32,826 bases of DNA from Actinomycetes bacterium (GTDB lineage Bacteria; Actinomycetota; Acidimicrobiia; Acidimicrobiales; Microtrichaceae): contig JAUXGW010000009.1 in NCBI GenBank assembly GCA_030621865.1, positions 1-32,826 of the forward strand, given 5' to 3'. Of the stretch, positions 18,510 through 26,663 are shown one piece after another. Within the stretch, counting starts at the first letter, position 1. Each line of letters opens with the position of its first letter. Position numbers and translations under genes: made by a program. The notes beneath the pieces are model-generated. The model did not search any database. It worked only from the letters and a program-made list of their open reading frames with translations, and was not told where the DNA came from.

Positions 18510-19712
18510 TCAGGGCAGTTGAACGTGTCCGCCCTTGGACTTCCACATGAAGTACTTCTCGAAGCTCACCTTGGCGGCGTGGGGAACCGGCAACATGACG
18601 CCCTTCTTGGGTCCGAGCATGCTGTCGCCGAGGATCGCCACGGCCTTGTTGCCGGCGTCCATGACGCAGACCGCCGGCATGTCTCCGAACGACTTCTCCT
18701 CGGTGGGGGGAAGTCCCTTGATCTGACTGACGATGTTCTTGGCAGCGGTGTGGGCCATGGTTTCGGTGGGGAGACCCGTCTTGGGGACCCCTGTCTTGAT
18801 CGGGGTGGTCCACGGGGCTGTCACCTGGGCGGCCAGTCCTACGGCATAGACGTCATCGTGGTCATCCAGTTGGTAGGTCGGCCTTACCTTGAGGAAGTCC
18901 CCGGGATCGGTGGCCCCTTCGATTGTGGCGTTGACCTTTCGGCCGATGAATGGCGGCACGATCATGGAGAACTTGAACGGAACCTTGGTGCCGTCGCTGA
19001 GGCGGAGTTCACCCGGGACCACTTCGTCCATAGAGGCAGAAGTGATGTGGTTGATGTCCTGGTGAGCCAGGAACTTGGTGAGGAGTTTCTCGCCTCCGGG
19101 GAGCCCGCCGATTCCGAAGTGACCCAATTCTGGTTCAGCGGTCACGTAGGTGATCTGGACCTTGTCCCGGATCTTGTTCTTGCGGGCCTGGTAGTCCACG
19201 TTGAACAGGAACTCGTAGGCAGCTCCGAAGCAGCCGGCACCCTGGGTGGCGCCGATCACGATTGGTCCCGGATCGTCGAGGAGTTTCTTCCAACCCACAG
19301 CTGTCTCTTCTGCCCCGGGCAACGTGGTGATGTCGTAGGTGTCATTGGCCGGGCTGAGGCCCGGGATCACCGTTGTGTTGCGGTCATAACCAGTTGCCAC
19401 GACCAGGTAGTCGTAGTTGTGGATCTTCCCGGTGCTGTCCTTAACGGACTTGGTGGCCGGGTCAATCGACATGGCTGCCGCCAGAATGAACTCAACGTCC
19501 GCGGATTCAAACGTGGGAGCCACGGGGAACGTGATGTCCTCAACGGTGCGCTGGCCGAACGGAACCCAGATCAGAGAGGGGTTGAAGAGGAAGTCCTTGC
19601 TGGGGGAGAGAACTGTGACATCCACATCCTCGTCGAGCGCATGCTTGACCGCGATGGCAGCGGTCAAACCTCCGAAGTTGCCGCCGAGTACGAGGACTTT
19701 TGGTGTGGCCAT
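18510..19712 (-). CDS. SQR-like FAD-dependent oxidoreductase (sulfide:quinone reductase family)
   Basis: Flavoprotein of the two-dinucleotide-binding-domain family, 400 residues. The N-terminal FAD site is LVLGGNFGGLTAA (8-20), with YDYLVVATGYD at 100-110 and VYAVGLAAQV (288-297) as the second FAD-contact motif. Exactly two cysteines, Cys161 (GATQGAGCFGAAYEF) and Cys349 (PAVCVMDAG), occupy places equivalent to the redox pair of sulfide:quinone oxidoreductases; the third SQR cysteine is absent. It may reduce quinone with sulfide or another donor at the membrane face. It follows glpX on the same strand after 106 bp with an intervening hairpin. Sulfide specificity is inference. Confidence 0.8.
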   Translation of the reverse strand: MATPKVLVLGGNFGGLTAAIAVKHALDEDVDVTVLSPSKDFLFNPSLIWVPFGQRTVEDITFPVAPTFESADVEFILAAAMSIDPATKSVKDSTGKIHNYDYLVVATGYDRNTTVIPGLSPANDTYDITTLPGAEETAVGWKKLLDDPGPIVIGATQGAGCFGAAYEFLFNVDYQARKNKIRDKVQITYVTAEPELGHFGIGGLPGGEKLLTKFLAHQDINHITSASMDEVVPGELRLSDGTKVPFKFSMIVPPFIGRKVNATIEGATDPGDFLKVRPTYQLDDHDDVYAVGLAAQVTAPWTTPIKTGVPKTGLPTETMAHTAAKNIVSQIKGLPPTEEKSFGDMPAVCVMDAGNKAVAILGDSMLGPKKGVMLPVPHAAKVSFEKYFMWKSKGGHVQLP

Positions 19713-19779
19713 GGTGTTTTCCGTTTCTGGTGCGCTCCGGTGCGCCCCCGTACCACGGTAGTCCTGCGGTCAGGCCGAT

Positions 19780-19797
19780 GCCCCACCTCGGTGGGGC
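19780..19797 (-). terminator. GC-rich hairpin downstream of glpX
   Basis: GCCCCACC (19780-19787) and GGTGGGGC (19790-19797) are exact complements around TC. As RNA this gives a stem of seven pairs with a four-base loop, 22 bp past the glpX stop. There is no T-tract on the minus strand, so it may be an attenuating or processing hairpin rather than a full Rho-independent terminator. Confidence 0.5.
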
Positions 19798-19818
19798 GGG
19801 TCTGGGTGGGCGACCGGC

Positions 19819-20781
19819 CTACTGGAACTTGTCGACGTGGTGCTGCGCGTCGATGGTGCGGACGGTTCCGGACCGCGAGCGCATTACCAATGACTGGGTC
19901 GTGACGCCGTCGCGGTCGTAGTGGACACCCTTGAGCAGGTTGCCGTCGGTGATGCCGGTGGCGGAGAAGAAACAGTTGTCGCCGGAAACGAGATCGTCGG
20001 TGCCGAGCACACGGGAAATGTCATAACCCAGATCTTCTGCTTCTTTGCGCTCTGCGTCATCACGTGGCCACAGGCGACCGATCTGCTCGCCCCCCATGCA
20101 CTTGAGCGCGGCGGCGGCGATCACACCTTCCGGGGTTCCCCCGATGCCCATCAGGACGTCCACACCGGAGTCGGGAACAGCTGCTGCGATGGCACCAGCC
20201 ACATCACCGTCGCCGATCAGGCGAATGCGGGAACCGGTGGCTCGAATGTCGGCGATGAGTTCATCGTGGCGGGGACGGTCGAGGACCATCACCGTGACTT
20301 CGCTCACCTCGATGCCCTTGGCGCGGGCAACGGCTTCGAGGTTTTGGGAAACTGAGGCGTTCAGATCCACGACACCCTTGGCTTCAGGACCAACGGCGAT
20401 CTTCTCCATGTACACACACGGCCCGGGGTCGAACATGGTGCCCTGTTCGCTCACGGCTATCACGGCCACTGCGCCTCCACGCCCGAGAGAGGTGAGGGTG
20501 GTGCCATCGATGGGGTCCACGGCGATGTCCACTGCGGGGCCATTGCCGTTTCCAACCACCTCGCCGTTGTAGAGCATGGGAGCTTCGTCCTTTTCGCCCT
20601 CACCGATGATCACGGTTCCGGTCATGGCCACGGATCCGAGGATGAAACGCATGGCGTCAACCGCGGCACCATCGGCCGCTTCCTTGTCGCCACGGCCCAC
20701 GTACGGAGCGGCGGCGAGTGCTGCCGCTTCGGTGGTTCGGACGATTTCGAGGGCGAGGTTACGATCCGGAGTTGAAGGCAT
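19819..20781 (-). CDS. glpX: Class II fructose-1,6-bisphosphatase
   Basis: Gluconeogenic phosphatase converting fructose-1,6-bisphosphate to fructose-6-phosphate, 320 residues, normal length. Metal- and phosphate-binding motifs are [15 protein letters not shown] (60-74) and DPIDGTT (89-95). GlpX-type features continue with [19 protein letters not shown]. The type fits actinobacteria, which rely on GlpX rather than class I Fbp. ATG at 20781. It is divergent from the duplicated-domain protein across 83 bp. Confidence 0.96.
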   Translation of the reverse strand: MPSTPDRNLALEIVRTTEAAALAAAPYVGRGDKEAADGAAVDAMRFILGSVAMTGTVIIGEGEKDEAPMLYNGEVVGNGNGPAVDIAVDPIDGTTLTSLGRGGAVAVIAVSEQGTMFDPGPCVYMEKIAVGPEAKGVVDLNASVSQNLEAVARAKGIEVSEVTVMVLDRPRHDELIADIRATGSRIRLIGDGDVAGAIAAAVPDSGVDVLMGIGGTPEGVIAAAALKCMGGEQIGRLWPRDDAERKEAEDLGYDISRVLGTDDLVSGDNCFFSATGITDGNLLKGVHYDRDGVTTQSLVMRSRSGTVRTIDAQHHVDKFQ

Positions 20782-20864
20782 GTGCCCAAATTACTCGCAG
20801 AGGCGGCGTCAGCGGAATCCGAACCGCGGAATCCGAACACTGCCGAATGTGTCAGCATCTTCGG

Positions 20865-21728
20865 GTGAGCAACCCATCAGAGCGCGGCGACCCCGGCAAT
20901 GACCACCCCAACGGTTCGGAGGCAGCGGCGGTGTCTGCTGAAACCAGTGCTGGAAACGTCTCGTTCGACTGCACTCCGTGGGCAGGGGAATCCCGTCGGA
21001 TTCTGGAGTCACTGCTGAACGGGCGCGAGATTCCCCATGCTTGGGAGGGGACGGTTGTCGTGGTACCCGCAGCGCTGGCTGACGGCGTCCGGGATCTCAC
21101 AGAAGAGGTTGCCGCCCTCGCAGATCGTGCGCTGGATCCCCAGGAGGAACAGATCGCGTTCGAAGTGAGTGACTGGTCAGGTGAAGCCCAGAACAGCATC
21201 GTGGCGGCTCTGGATGCGGCCGGAATTTCCCACGAGTGGGATGGGGACGGCGATCTCGTGGTTGCCGAATCCAGTGAGGCGGAGGTTGAAAAGATCCTTC
21301 TCGGCGTCGGGGAACCCGACGGAGATGACGAGATGGACGGCATCGCACTGAACGAACTCCTTGGGGATCTGTTCGACGCAGCCGGGAGGCTTGCGAAGAA
21401 TCCTGATGACTTCAGGCGCCGGGGGGAGGCGCTCGACGCAATCGATCAGTTGGCAGGGGTTGGCACTCCGTTCGGTTACACCGATGAGCACTGGAACCGA
21501 ATTCTGTTTGCCGGCGCGAACCTGGCCGTATCCATCGATCTGCCCACGGCGAATGGTGAAGGTGATGCGGCGAGCCAGGCCGATTCCGACAGAACCGACT
21601 CCGAGGATGTCGAGGGATCCGGTTCTGACGACGCGGTCGGCCGCGAGGGTGAAGGCGATGCCGGCGAACCTCCATCGGTTCAGGATTCGGCCCTGGTGGT
21701 CCGCGATCTCCTCAAAGAAGTGCTCTGA
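20865..21728 (+). CDS. Hypothetical protein with two copies of a W-x-GE / I-x-H-x-W domain
   Basis: I do not recognise the family. The protein (287 residues from GTG 20865) carries two related units of about 50 residues. Copy one (about 32-82) has PWAGESRRILESLL and IPHAWEG followed by VVVVP. Copy two (about 98-150) has DWSGEAQNSIVAAL and ISHEWDGDGDLVV. Each looks like strand-helix-strand. A helical region follows (about 158-225), then an acidic, Asp/Ser/Gly-rich linker (about 231-272) and a short terminal helix (ALVVRDLLKEVL). The frame is open to 20718, but that extension would run over the glpX start. It precedes the J-domain gene by 15 bp. Confidence 0.75.
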   Translation: MSNPSERGDPGNDHPNGSEAAAVSAETSAGNVSFDCTPWAGESRRILESLLNGREIPHAWEGTVVVVPAALADGVRDLTEEVAALADRALDPQEEQIAFEVSDWSGEAQNSIVAALDAAGISHEWDGDGDLVVAESSEAEVEKILLGVGEPDGDDEMDGIALNELLGDLFDAAGRLAKNPDDFRRRGEALDAIDQLAGVGTPFGYTDEHWNRILFAGANLAVSIDLPTANGEGDAASQADSDRTDSEDVEGSGSDDAVGREGEGDAGEPPSVQDSALVVRDLLKEVL

Positions 21729-21730
21729 CG

Positions 21731-21736
21731 TAGGAT
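21731..21736 (+). promoter_or_regulatory. Possible -10 element for a leaderless transcript of the J-domain gene
   Basis: TAGGAT at 21731-21736 fits the TANNNT pattern and lies 7 bp before the GTG at 21744, where transcription would start if the mRNA were leaderless, as is frequent in actinobacteria. No clear Shine-Dalgarno or -35 is present. The gene may equally be read from upstream. Confidence 0.35.
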
Positions 21737-21743
21737 CGTCCCC

Positions 21744-22610
21744 GTGGTTGTGGCCGAGATCGAGGCGTTCTATTCGCGGTCCGTGGCTCCCACACGCCGC
21801 ATTGCCCTCGGGGAACTGCATCTCCCCGAGAATTCCCGGGGAGAAGTTGCGTCGATTCTGCTGGGCGGGATGATGGCGCGATCAGCCCAGACCCTCAACG
21901 CTGAGGACCGAGGCGAACTTCGCAGCCTGCTCACCGACATGGAGTTGGGTCGTCGGATTCCCCAGCCGAGGCTTCGACACCGTTTTCAGGCAGATCGAAT
22001 CGGTCTCCAGAGTTCGACGAGTCGTCTGGTGCAGGATCGTGGCGGGTTCTTCCATCTCGACCTCGATCACGAGCGGGGTACTGCTGCACAACAGGCGCTG
22101 GCAGCGGTCTACGCCATGCGCTCGCTCGGAGGATCCGCTCGACACGAGACCATCAAGGCACTGCGGCGGGCAGTCAGCTGGCAGGGTGGCCTCGGCAGGG
22201 AGCTGATCGGATATCTGCAGAATCCGAACGGGGCCATCACATTCGGCCCTGCCATGGATTCGGGCAATCCCAAAGCGTGGGCGAGGAACGTCCTGGGCCT
22301 CGAGGGAGAAGAGCACCCGTTCAGTGAGAGCCTGATTCGCAAGGCATTCAGGTCCCAACTGCTCCTGGCACACCCGGATCACGGCGGAGCGAAGAATGCT
22401 GCAGCCGAACGAATCCGCGAACTCGACTCCGCCCGAAGGATTTTGATTTCGGCTTTTGCGGAGTGGGCGAAGTCGGCTAACCCTTCAGAGGATGTCCCTG
22501 AAGGCTCTGCTCCTGAGGGTCCTGCCCCTCAGGACTCCACTACTGGGGACCGGACTTCTGGGGACCGGACGTCTGAAGGACGATTCTCCGGAACTCCCCG
22601 AGGCAGTTGA
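21744..22610 (+). CDS. J-domain (DnaJ-like) protein of unknown role
   Basis: Protein of 288 residues with a C-terminal J-domain-like segment. Helix II/III of the fold is seen as SLIRKAFRSQLLLAHPDHGG (197-215) with the invariant HPD at 210-212, then AAERIRELDSARRIL. Canonical DnaJ has its J domain at the N-terminus; here it is preceded by an uncharacterised region of about 185 residues including HLDLDHERGTAAQQALAAVYAMR. It would stimulate an Hsp70 partner. The tail (252-281) consists of six 5-residue repeats encoded by 15-bp units. Start GTG 21744; an alternative GTG lies two codons later (21750). Confidence 0.8.
   Translation: MVVAEIEAFYSRSVAPTRRIALGELHLPENSRGEVASILLGGMMARSAQTLNAEDRGELRSLLTDMELGRRIPQPRLRHRFQADRIGLQSSTSRLVQDRGGFFHLDLDHERGTAAQQALAAVYAMRSLGGSARHETIKALRRAVSWQGGLGRELIGYLQNPNGAITFGPAMDSGNPKAWARNVLGLEGEEHPFSESLIRKAFRSQLLLAHPDHGGAKNAAAERIRELDSARRILISAFAEWAKSANPSEDVPEGSAPEGPAPQDSTTGDRTSGDRTSEGRFSGTPRGS
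22497..22586. repeat. 15-bp tandem repeat, six degenerate copies, C-terminal coding region
   Basis: Six in-frame units encode PEGSA, PEGPA, PQDST, TGDRT, SGDRT and SEGRF at the end of the J-domain protein. The fourth and fifth units are nearly identical at DNA level (CTGGGGACCGGAC shared). The unit length preserves frame. Confidence 0.8.
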
Positions 22611-22611
22611 G

Positions 22612-23193
22612 GTGCCGCCGCGGCGTCGCCCTCGCAAGCCTGCTGCAGTCCTGTTGTGGCCCGGAGCAGGTACGGGTTGTGATCATCCGTCCCTGGTTCA
22701 CATCAGTGAGTCCATCGGGGAAGTTCCGGTGTTCCGTCTGGACTTTCCCTACCGTAGGGAAGGACGCAAGGCCCCGGATCGCGCACCCAGGTTGATCGAG
22801 TCCATATCCGACGAAGCCACCCGGATCTCCGCAGAGTTGAATGTGCCGGCCAACAGGCTCGTGCTCGGTGGGCGGTCGATGGGTGGCCGGATGTGCTCCA
22901 TGGCAGTGGCAGAGGGTCTGCCGGCCGCCGGCCTGATCCTCATTGCCTATCCGCTTCACCCGCCGCGGAAACCGGAGAAACTCCGCGTCGACCATTTGCC
23001 GGATGTCCGTGTTCCCACTCTGTGGCTGTGCGGAGACCGCGATCCTTTCGGGACTCCGCAGGAAATTGGCGCTGCCCAGGAACTTCTGGCGGGTCCGGTC
23101 ACTTCACGGACGTTGCAGGGCCGCCATGATCTCAAGGGGTCAGACGACATCATGGTGCGCGAGATCAGGGACTGGCTGGGTCTTCGTCGCTGA
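22612..23193 (+). CDS. Alpha/beta hydrolase, dienelactone hydrolase/TEX30-like
   Basis: Protein of 193 residues with an alpha/beta-hydrolase core. The nucleophile elbow is LGGRSMGGRM (Ser89), an acid follows in CGDRDPFG (Asp144) and the His is in GRHDLKG (His172), giving a complete catalytic triad. LLWPGAGTGCDHPSL forms the oxyanion region. The frame is open further upstream (possible ATG 22492) but that would translate the tandem-repeat region of the preceding gene in another frame; GTG 22612, one base after the preceding stop and preceded by GAGG, is preferred. Its 3' end overlaps the MFS gene on the other strand by 29 bp. Substrate unknown. Confidence 0.8.
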   Translation: MPPRRRPRKPAAVLLWPGAGTGCDHPSLVHISESIGEVPVFRLDFPYRREGRKAPDRAPRLIESISDEATRISAELNVPANRLVLGGRSMGGRMCSMAVAEGLPAAGLILIAYPLHPPRKPEKLRVDHLPDVRVPTLWLCGDRDPFGTPQEIGAAQELLAGPVTSRTLQGRHDLKGSDDIMVREIRDWLGLRR

Positions 23194-24811
23194 CATTCAG
23201 ATCTTCGAGTTCGGCGCCTGCAGTCTCCGGCAGGAAGAAGCTGATGAGCATCGCAAGCACCGGAGCCAGAGCAATCAACGCAAAGGTCGAGCCGTAGCCG
23301 ATGCGGTCCGCCAGATTGCCTGCGATTAGCAGCCCGGCCACCGACCCGACGGTGGCCACCGCGGCCAGGACTCCCCGCGCGGTTCCGCGGCGAGCGGTGG
23401 GAAACAACTCGGGGGCCAGGACCCCGAGTGCAGGCACCGACAGCGCCCCGAGAGTTGCCCACAATGTGGCCGAGAGCCACATCCCGGCCCCCGACAACAT
23501 GTAGAAGGCACCCCCGAACACTCCCATTGACAACAGGCCGACTGCCAGAACCCCCCGTCTGCCCCGGCGGTCCGCCCAGCGTCCGCCAAGAAGGATCCCG
23601 AACAGTCCCGGAATGGCCGTAACCACGATGAAGATGCTGATGTTGGCGCCGTCGAACCCGCGATCGGAATGCAGATAGTCGTTTTGCAGCTGAGACGAAG
23701 GTGCCACGAAGAAGTTCACCGCGAAGAACAGGAACCCCAACAGGAGGAGCCGGTTCAGTCGAGCCTTCTGTCGAGGAGCACCTTCGTGAATGGCCTTCGC
23801 AGTGCTCTGGAAACGGTTGCTCTCGGGCAACCATCTGGAAGACAGGGCAATCAGGGGGATTGCGAGCGCGGCGGAGGCGAAAACCCATCTCCATCCACTC
23901 GGTCCGGTATCGGCGAGCGGCAAGAGGATGATGATCATGCCGGCTCCGAGGCCATACGACAGAGCACCCAGGCCTTGAGCCGCGGCGCGGCTTCCGGCGG
24001 GGATCTCCTCCACGCTGATCGTGTCAGCGGACAACATGGCCACGATGGCCAGGTTGCGGGACAGAGTCTGGGTGGCGGCCAGCACCACAAGTGAAGGTGA
24101 CAGGGCGCTCAACACCGTCAGCACTGCCGCCGCGGAGGCGGACCAGAGCGCGACCCGACGCCGGCCGATGCGATCCGCGAGCGTCATCACCGCGATTGTT
24201 ATCACGGCCCCGAGGCGGGCTGCGATCAACACCGCCGACTGTTCGCTGGCTGATCCTGTGCCGAGGTCATCCGCAGCAAATGTCAGCGTGTTGGTGAGCA
24301 CGGCAGCCAACATTCCCCCGATCACATGAAACAGTGCCATCACTGCCAACACAGAGGACTGGCGCGGATTGAGCCGGTCGGGAAGTGACCACCAAGGGTG
24401 TTTGTGGGGCGCCGGATCCCTGTGCAGGGCCCGCTTCATCAAGGGATAATACAGAGGAGCAAATACCGGAATCGCCGGCCAGAAGCGTACGAACTCCTGG
24501 ACATGGATTCGTTTCGCGTCGATCCGCTGCCAGGTGACCAGGCGTTCGTATCGGCTGAAGGGGCCGTCCGCCGCAGCAAAGCTGACCGCGCCTGTGTCGG
24601 GAAGTGGGCCTGTGTCGGGAGGTGGGCCGGACTCGGCGAGGCGACCGGAATCGGCAAGGAGATAGTCAGGTTCCCCTCCGGTGGGTTCGCCATTCGTTGC
24701 GGACCGCGCCTGCGGGACCGCTGTCTCTTCGCGGACAAGATTGTTGTCCCGCGGGGTCAGCCGAGACCGAAGATCAGACTCGACAAGTTCAAGATCCACT
24801 CTGCTCCCCAC
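23165..24811 (-). CDS. MFS transporter with long N-terminal cytoplasmic extension
   Basis: Major facilitator superfamily carrier, 548 residues. About twelve hydrophobic segments begin near residue 155. The loop 2-3 signature appears as LADRIGRRRVALWSA and its counterpart in the second half as WADRRGRRGVLAVG. The family resembles sugar/metabolite-proton symporters, but the substrate is not apparent. The first 150 or so residues are hydrophilic, including a repeated (D/E)(S/T)G stretch at about 55-75 encoded by 18-bp units, then a WQRIDAKRIHVQEFVRFWPAIPVF amphipathic region. The start GTG 24811 is uncertain. It ends tail-to-tail within the hydrolase gene. Confidence 0.85.
   Translation of the reverse strand: MGSRVDLELVESDLRSRLTPRDNNLVREETAVPQARSATNGEPTGGEPDYLLADSGRLAESGPPPDTGPLPDTGAVSFAAADGPFSRYERLVTWQRIDAKRIHVQEFVRFWPAIPVFAPLYYPLMKRALHRDPAPHKHPWWSLPDRLNPRQSSVLAVMALFHVIGGMLAAVLTNTLTFAADDLGTGSASEQSAVLIAARLGAVITIAVMTLADRIGRRRVALWSASAAAVLTVLSALSPSLVVLAATQTLSRNLAIVAMLSADTISVEEIPAGSRAAAQGLGALSYGLGAGMIIILLPLADTGPSGWRWVFASAALAIPLIALSSRWLPESNRFQSTAKAIHEGAPRQKARLNRLLLLGFLFFAVNFFVAPSSQLQNDYLHSDRGFDGANISIFIVVTAIPGLFGILLGGRWADRRGRRGVLAVGLLSMGVFGGAFYMLSGAGMWLSATLWATLGALSVPALGVLAPELFPTARRGTARGVLAAVATVGSVAGLLIAGNLADRIGYGSTFALIALAPVLAMLISFFLPETAGAELEDLNVSDEDPASP
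24591..24662. repeat. 18-bp tandem repeat, four copies, in MFS N-terminal region
   Basis: Units start at 24591, 24609, 24627 and 24645. The first two differ by one base (CCTGTGTCGGGAAGTGGG versus one G change) and the last two are diverged. On the minus strand they encode six-residue repeats of the type DTGPLP/ESGPPP. Confidence 0.8.
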
Positions 24812-24898
24812 CGGCCCCGTTTGGCGCTTGCATGGTGGCCCGCCCCATCAGTGTGAGTGGGCATCATAGGGTCGGAGTTCTCTGGTGCTCCATACTGG

Positions 24899-26173
24899 AT
24901 GATCGTGAGCCAATATGTCGTCCGCCGCAGTGGGCCGCTCCAAGGCGGAATAACCATCAGTGGAGCCAAGAACTCCGCGCTGAAACTCATGGCTGCCACG
25001 GTCCTCACCGAGGGCCGGCATCGCCTGAGAAACGTCCCCGCAATTGTCGACGTGGATCTGATGGGTGGAGTTCTCGAGGCGATCGGCCTGGAGATGGTAC
25101 GAGGTGTGGATGACCAGGGAGTTGCCTACCTGGATGTCATCAGGGGACCGGAGGTGACTCCCGTTGCGCCCTACGAACTCGTTGAGAAGATGCGGGCGTC
25201 CACGGCTGTCATGGGTCCGCTGCTTGGCGCGGTGGGTGAAGCACGTGTCGCCATGCCGGGAGGCGACGACTTCGGCACGAGGCCAATCGACATGCACATG
25301 GCGGGTCTGGAAGCGCTGGGAGTTCATTTCGAACTCTCACACGGGATAATCAACGCCCACACTGACGGCTTGAAGGGAGCCAACGTGGTTCTCGACTATC
25401 CGAGTGTCGGTGCCACCGAAAACCTCATCATGGCTGCGGCGCTCGCGGACGGCCGAACGGTTGTTTCCAACGCGGCCCGGGAACCGGAGATCGCCGACCT
25501 GGCCGCCTTCCTCAACCGGATGGGGGCACAGGTGATCGGAGCTGGATCACCCACCATCGAGATCGAGGGGGTGGAGCAGTTGAGGGCCGTGGAGCACGCC
25601 GTGGTTCCCGACCGCCTGGAGGTTGCGACCTATCTGGCTGCGGTCGGAGTTGCCGGCGGCGAGGTCACGTTGCACAACACCCGTGTGGACCACCTCGAGT
25701 TGCTGGTGGAGAAAATGGGCGCGATGGGGCTTCGGATCTCCCCTCAGGTTGATGGTCTGTGGGTGATGCAGGCGGGCAGGCCCCGGCCGGTGGACGTGGC
25801 GACGTTGCCGTACCCCGGACTAGCCACCGACTTCCTTCCCCTGCTGGTGGCTCTTCTGAGCTACGCCGACGGCACCAGCTACGCAACCGAGAACGTGTTC
25901 TCCGGTCGTTTTGGATATGTCGGAGAGCTCACCCGCATGGGTGCCCAGATACGCATCGAGGACCATCATCTGGTGGTCGACGGGAAACGACGGCTGTCAG
26001 CAGCACCAGTGCGGGCTCTGGACATTCGTGCAGGTGCGGCATTGGTGGTGGCAGCTTTGGGGGCCGAAGGGGAGACAGTGATTGCCGATGGTGAGCACAT
26101 CGACCGTGGTTATGAGAATCTGGCCGGCAAGATGCAGGAGATCGGCGCCGATGTGACGCGGCGCGAAGACTGA
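24899..26173 (+). CDS. murA: UDP-N-acetylglucosamine 1-carboxyvinyltransferase with Asp at the catalytic Cys position
   Basis: First committed enzyme of peptidoglycan synthesis, transferring enolpyruvate from PEP to UDP-GlcNAc. The N-terminal substrate motif GGITISGAKNSALK includes Lys24 (E. coli Lys22). The active-site loop reads VAMPGGDDFGTRPIDMH, so the residue equivalent to E. coli Cys115 is Asp123, as in Mycobacterium and Chlamydia MurA. This predicts intrinsic insensitivity to fosfomycin. Length is normal at 424 residues from ATG 24899; GTG 24905 is an alternative start and neither has a clear ribosome-binding site. In Mycobacterium murA also lies downstream of the atp operon. Confidence 0.94.
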   Translation: MIVSQYVVRRSGPLQGGITISGAKNSALKLMAATVLTEGRHRLRNVPAIVDVDLMGGVLEAIGLEMVRGVDDQGVAYLDVIRGPEVTPVAPYELVEKMRASTAVMGPLLGAVGEARVAMPGGDDFGTRPIDMHMAGLEALGVHFELSHGIINAHTDGLKGANVVLDYPSVGATENLIMAAALADGRTVVSNAAREPEIADLAAFLNRMGAQVIGAGSPTIEIEGVEQLRAVEHAVVPDRLEVATYLAAVGVAGGEVTLHNTRVDHLELLVEKMGAMGLRISPQVDGLWVMQAGRPRPVDVATLPYPGLATDFLPLLVALLSYADGTSYATENVFSGRFGYVGELTRMGAQIRIEDHHLVVDGKRRLSAAPVRALDIRAGAALVVAALGAEGETVIADGEHIDRGYENLAGKMQEIGADVTRRED

Positions 26174-26228
26174 TCATTGGGGGAAGGTCGGAGCGTGCGA
26201 ATGCGTCAGGGCACGTCAGAGGAGGGAT

Positions 26229-26453
26229 TCAGATCTCCCGGGGTTCCTTGTGATCCTCTGGCTCACCGATCTTGTCGGCCCGCTTGCTGGCGAGCCTCAG
26301 CAGAAGGGCGAAGATGATCACTGGCACTGCGACCATCAGAAACTCGTCCCACCCGCCGTCATGGCCCAGCAATCCGGCACCCTTGAGGTTCAGGATCATC
26401 TCTGCGATCAATGAGGCCACGAACAACAAGAATACAGTCGACTGTGGGAACAT
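26229..26453 (-). CDS. Small two-TM hypothetical membrane protein
   Basis: Protein of 74 residues with two hydrophobic segments (about 5-23 and 37-55) and a charged C-terminus (ASKRADKIGEPEDHKEPREI). A short GGGA precedes the ATG on the minus strand. It lies tail-to-tail with murA (55 bp) and divergent from the nfu gene. No family recognised. Coding is supported by the clean two-helix topology and positive-inside basic stretch, but it is short. Confidence 0.6.
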   Translation of the reverse strand: MFPQSTVFLLFVASLIAEMILNLKGAGLLGHDGGWDEFLMVAVPVIIFALLLRLASKRADKIGEPEDHKEPREI

Positions 26454-26565
26454 TCCCAGCTGTCATATCGTTGTGTTGTCAAGGAACGGAAGGCGTCAGT
26501 GTTCCAGTTGCCGCAAGGCCCCGAAATCGCAGGCTCCACCAATCACAATCCTGAACAACAAGCTT

Positions 26566-26637
26566 GAGCAACAGAGTCCACTCGAGAAACAGAGTCCACT
26601 CGAGCAACCAGGGTCCAGCAACAACCAGGCTCCAGTA
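26566..26637. repeat. 18-bp degenerate tandem repeat, about four copies, in nfu 5' leader
   Basis: Units starting at 26566 and 26584 differ by one base (GAGCAACAGAGTCCACTC and GAGAAACAGAGTCCACTC). Those at 26602 and 26620 are diverged. The array ends 26 bp before the nfu ATG and is not within its reading frame, which is closed by a TAG at 26649. Confidence 0.8.
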
Positions 26638-26663
26638 GCAGACACCAATAGCAGAGAGAACAG

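Noticed and set aside
18519-19904. 461-codon open frame on the plus strand opposite the SQR-like gene
   Set aside because: It is antisense to a well-motifed flavoprotein and runs on into the glpX 3' end; its translation lacks any recognisable fold. Long antisense frames are common in high-GC DNA.
20718-20864. Longer N-terminus for the duplicated-domain protein
   Set aside because: It would overlap the start of glpX on the other strand and is Arg/Cys-rich without resemblance to the rest; GTG 20865 is preferred.
22456-22611. Longer N-terminus for the alpha/beta hydrolase
   Set aside because: The extension is the 15-bp repeat array of the preceding gene read in another frame; the hydrolase fold begins just after GTG 22612.
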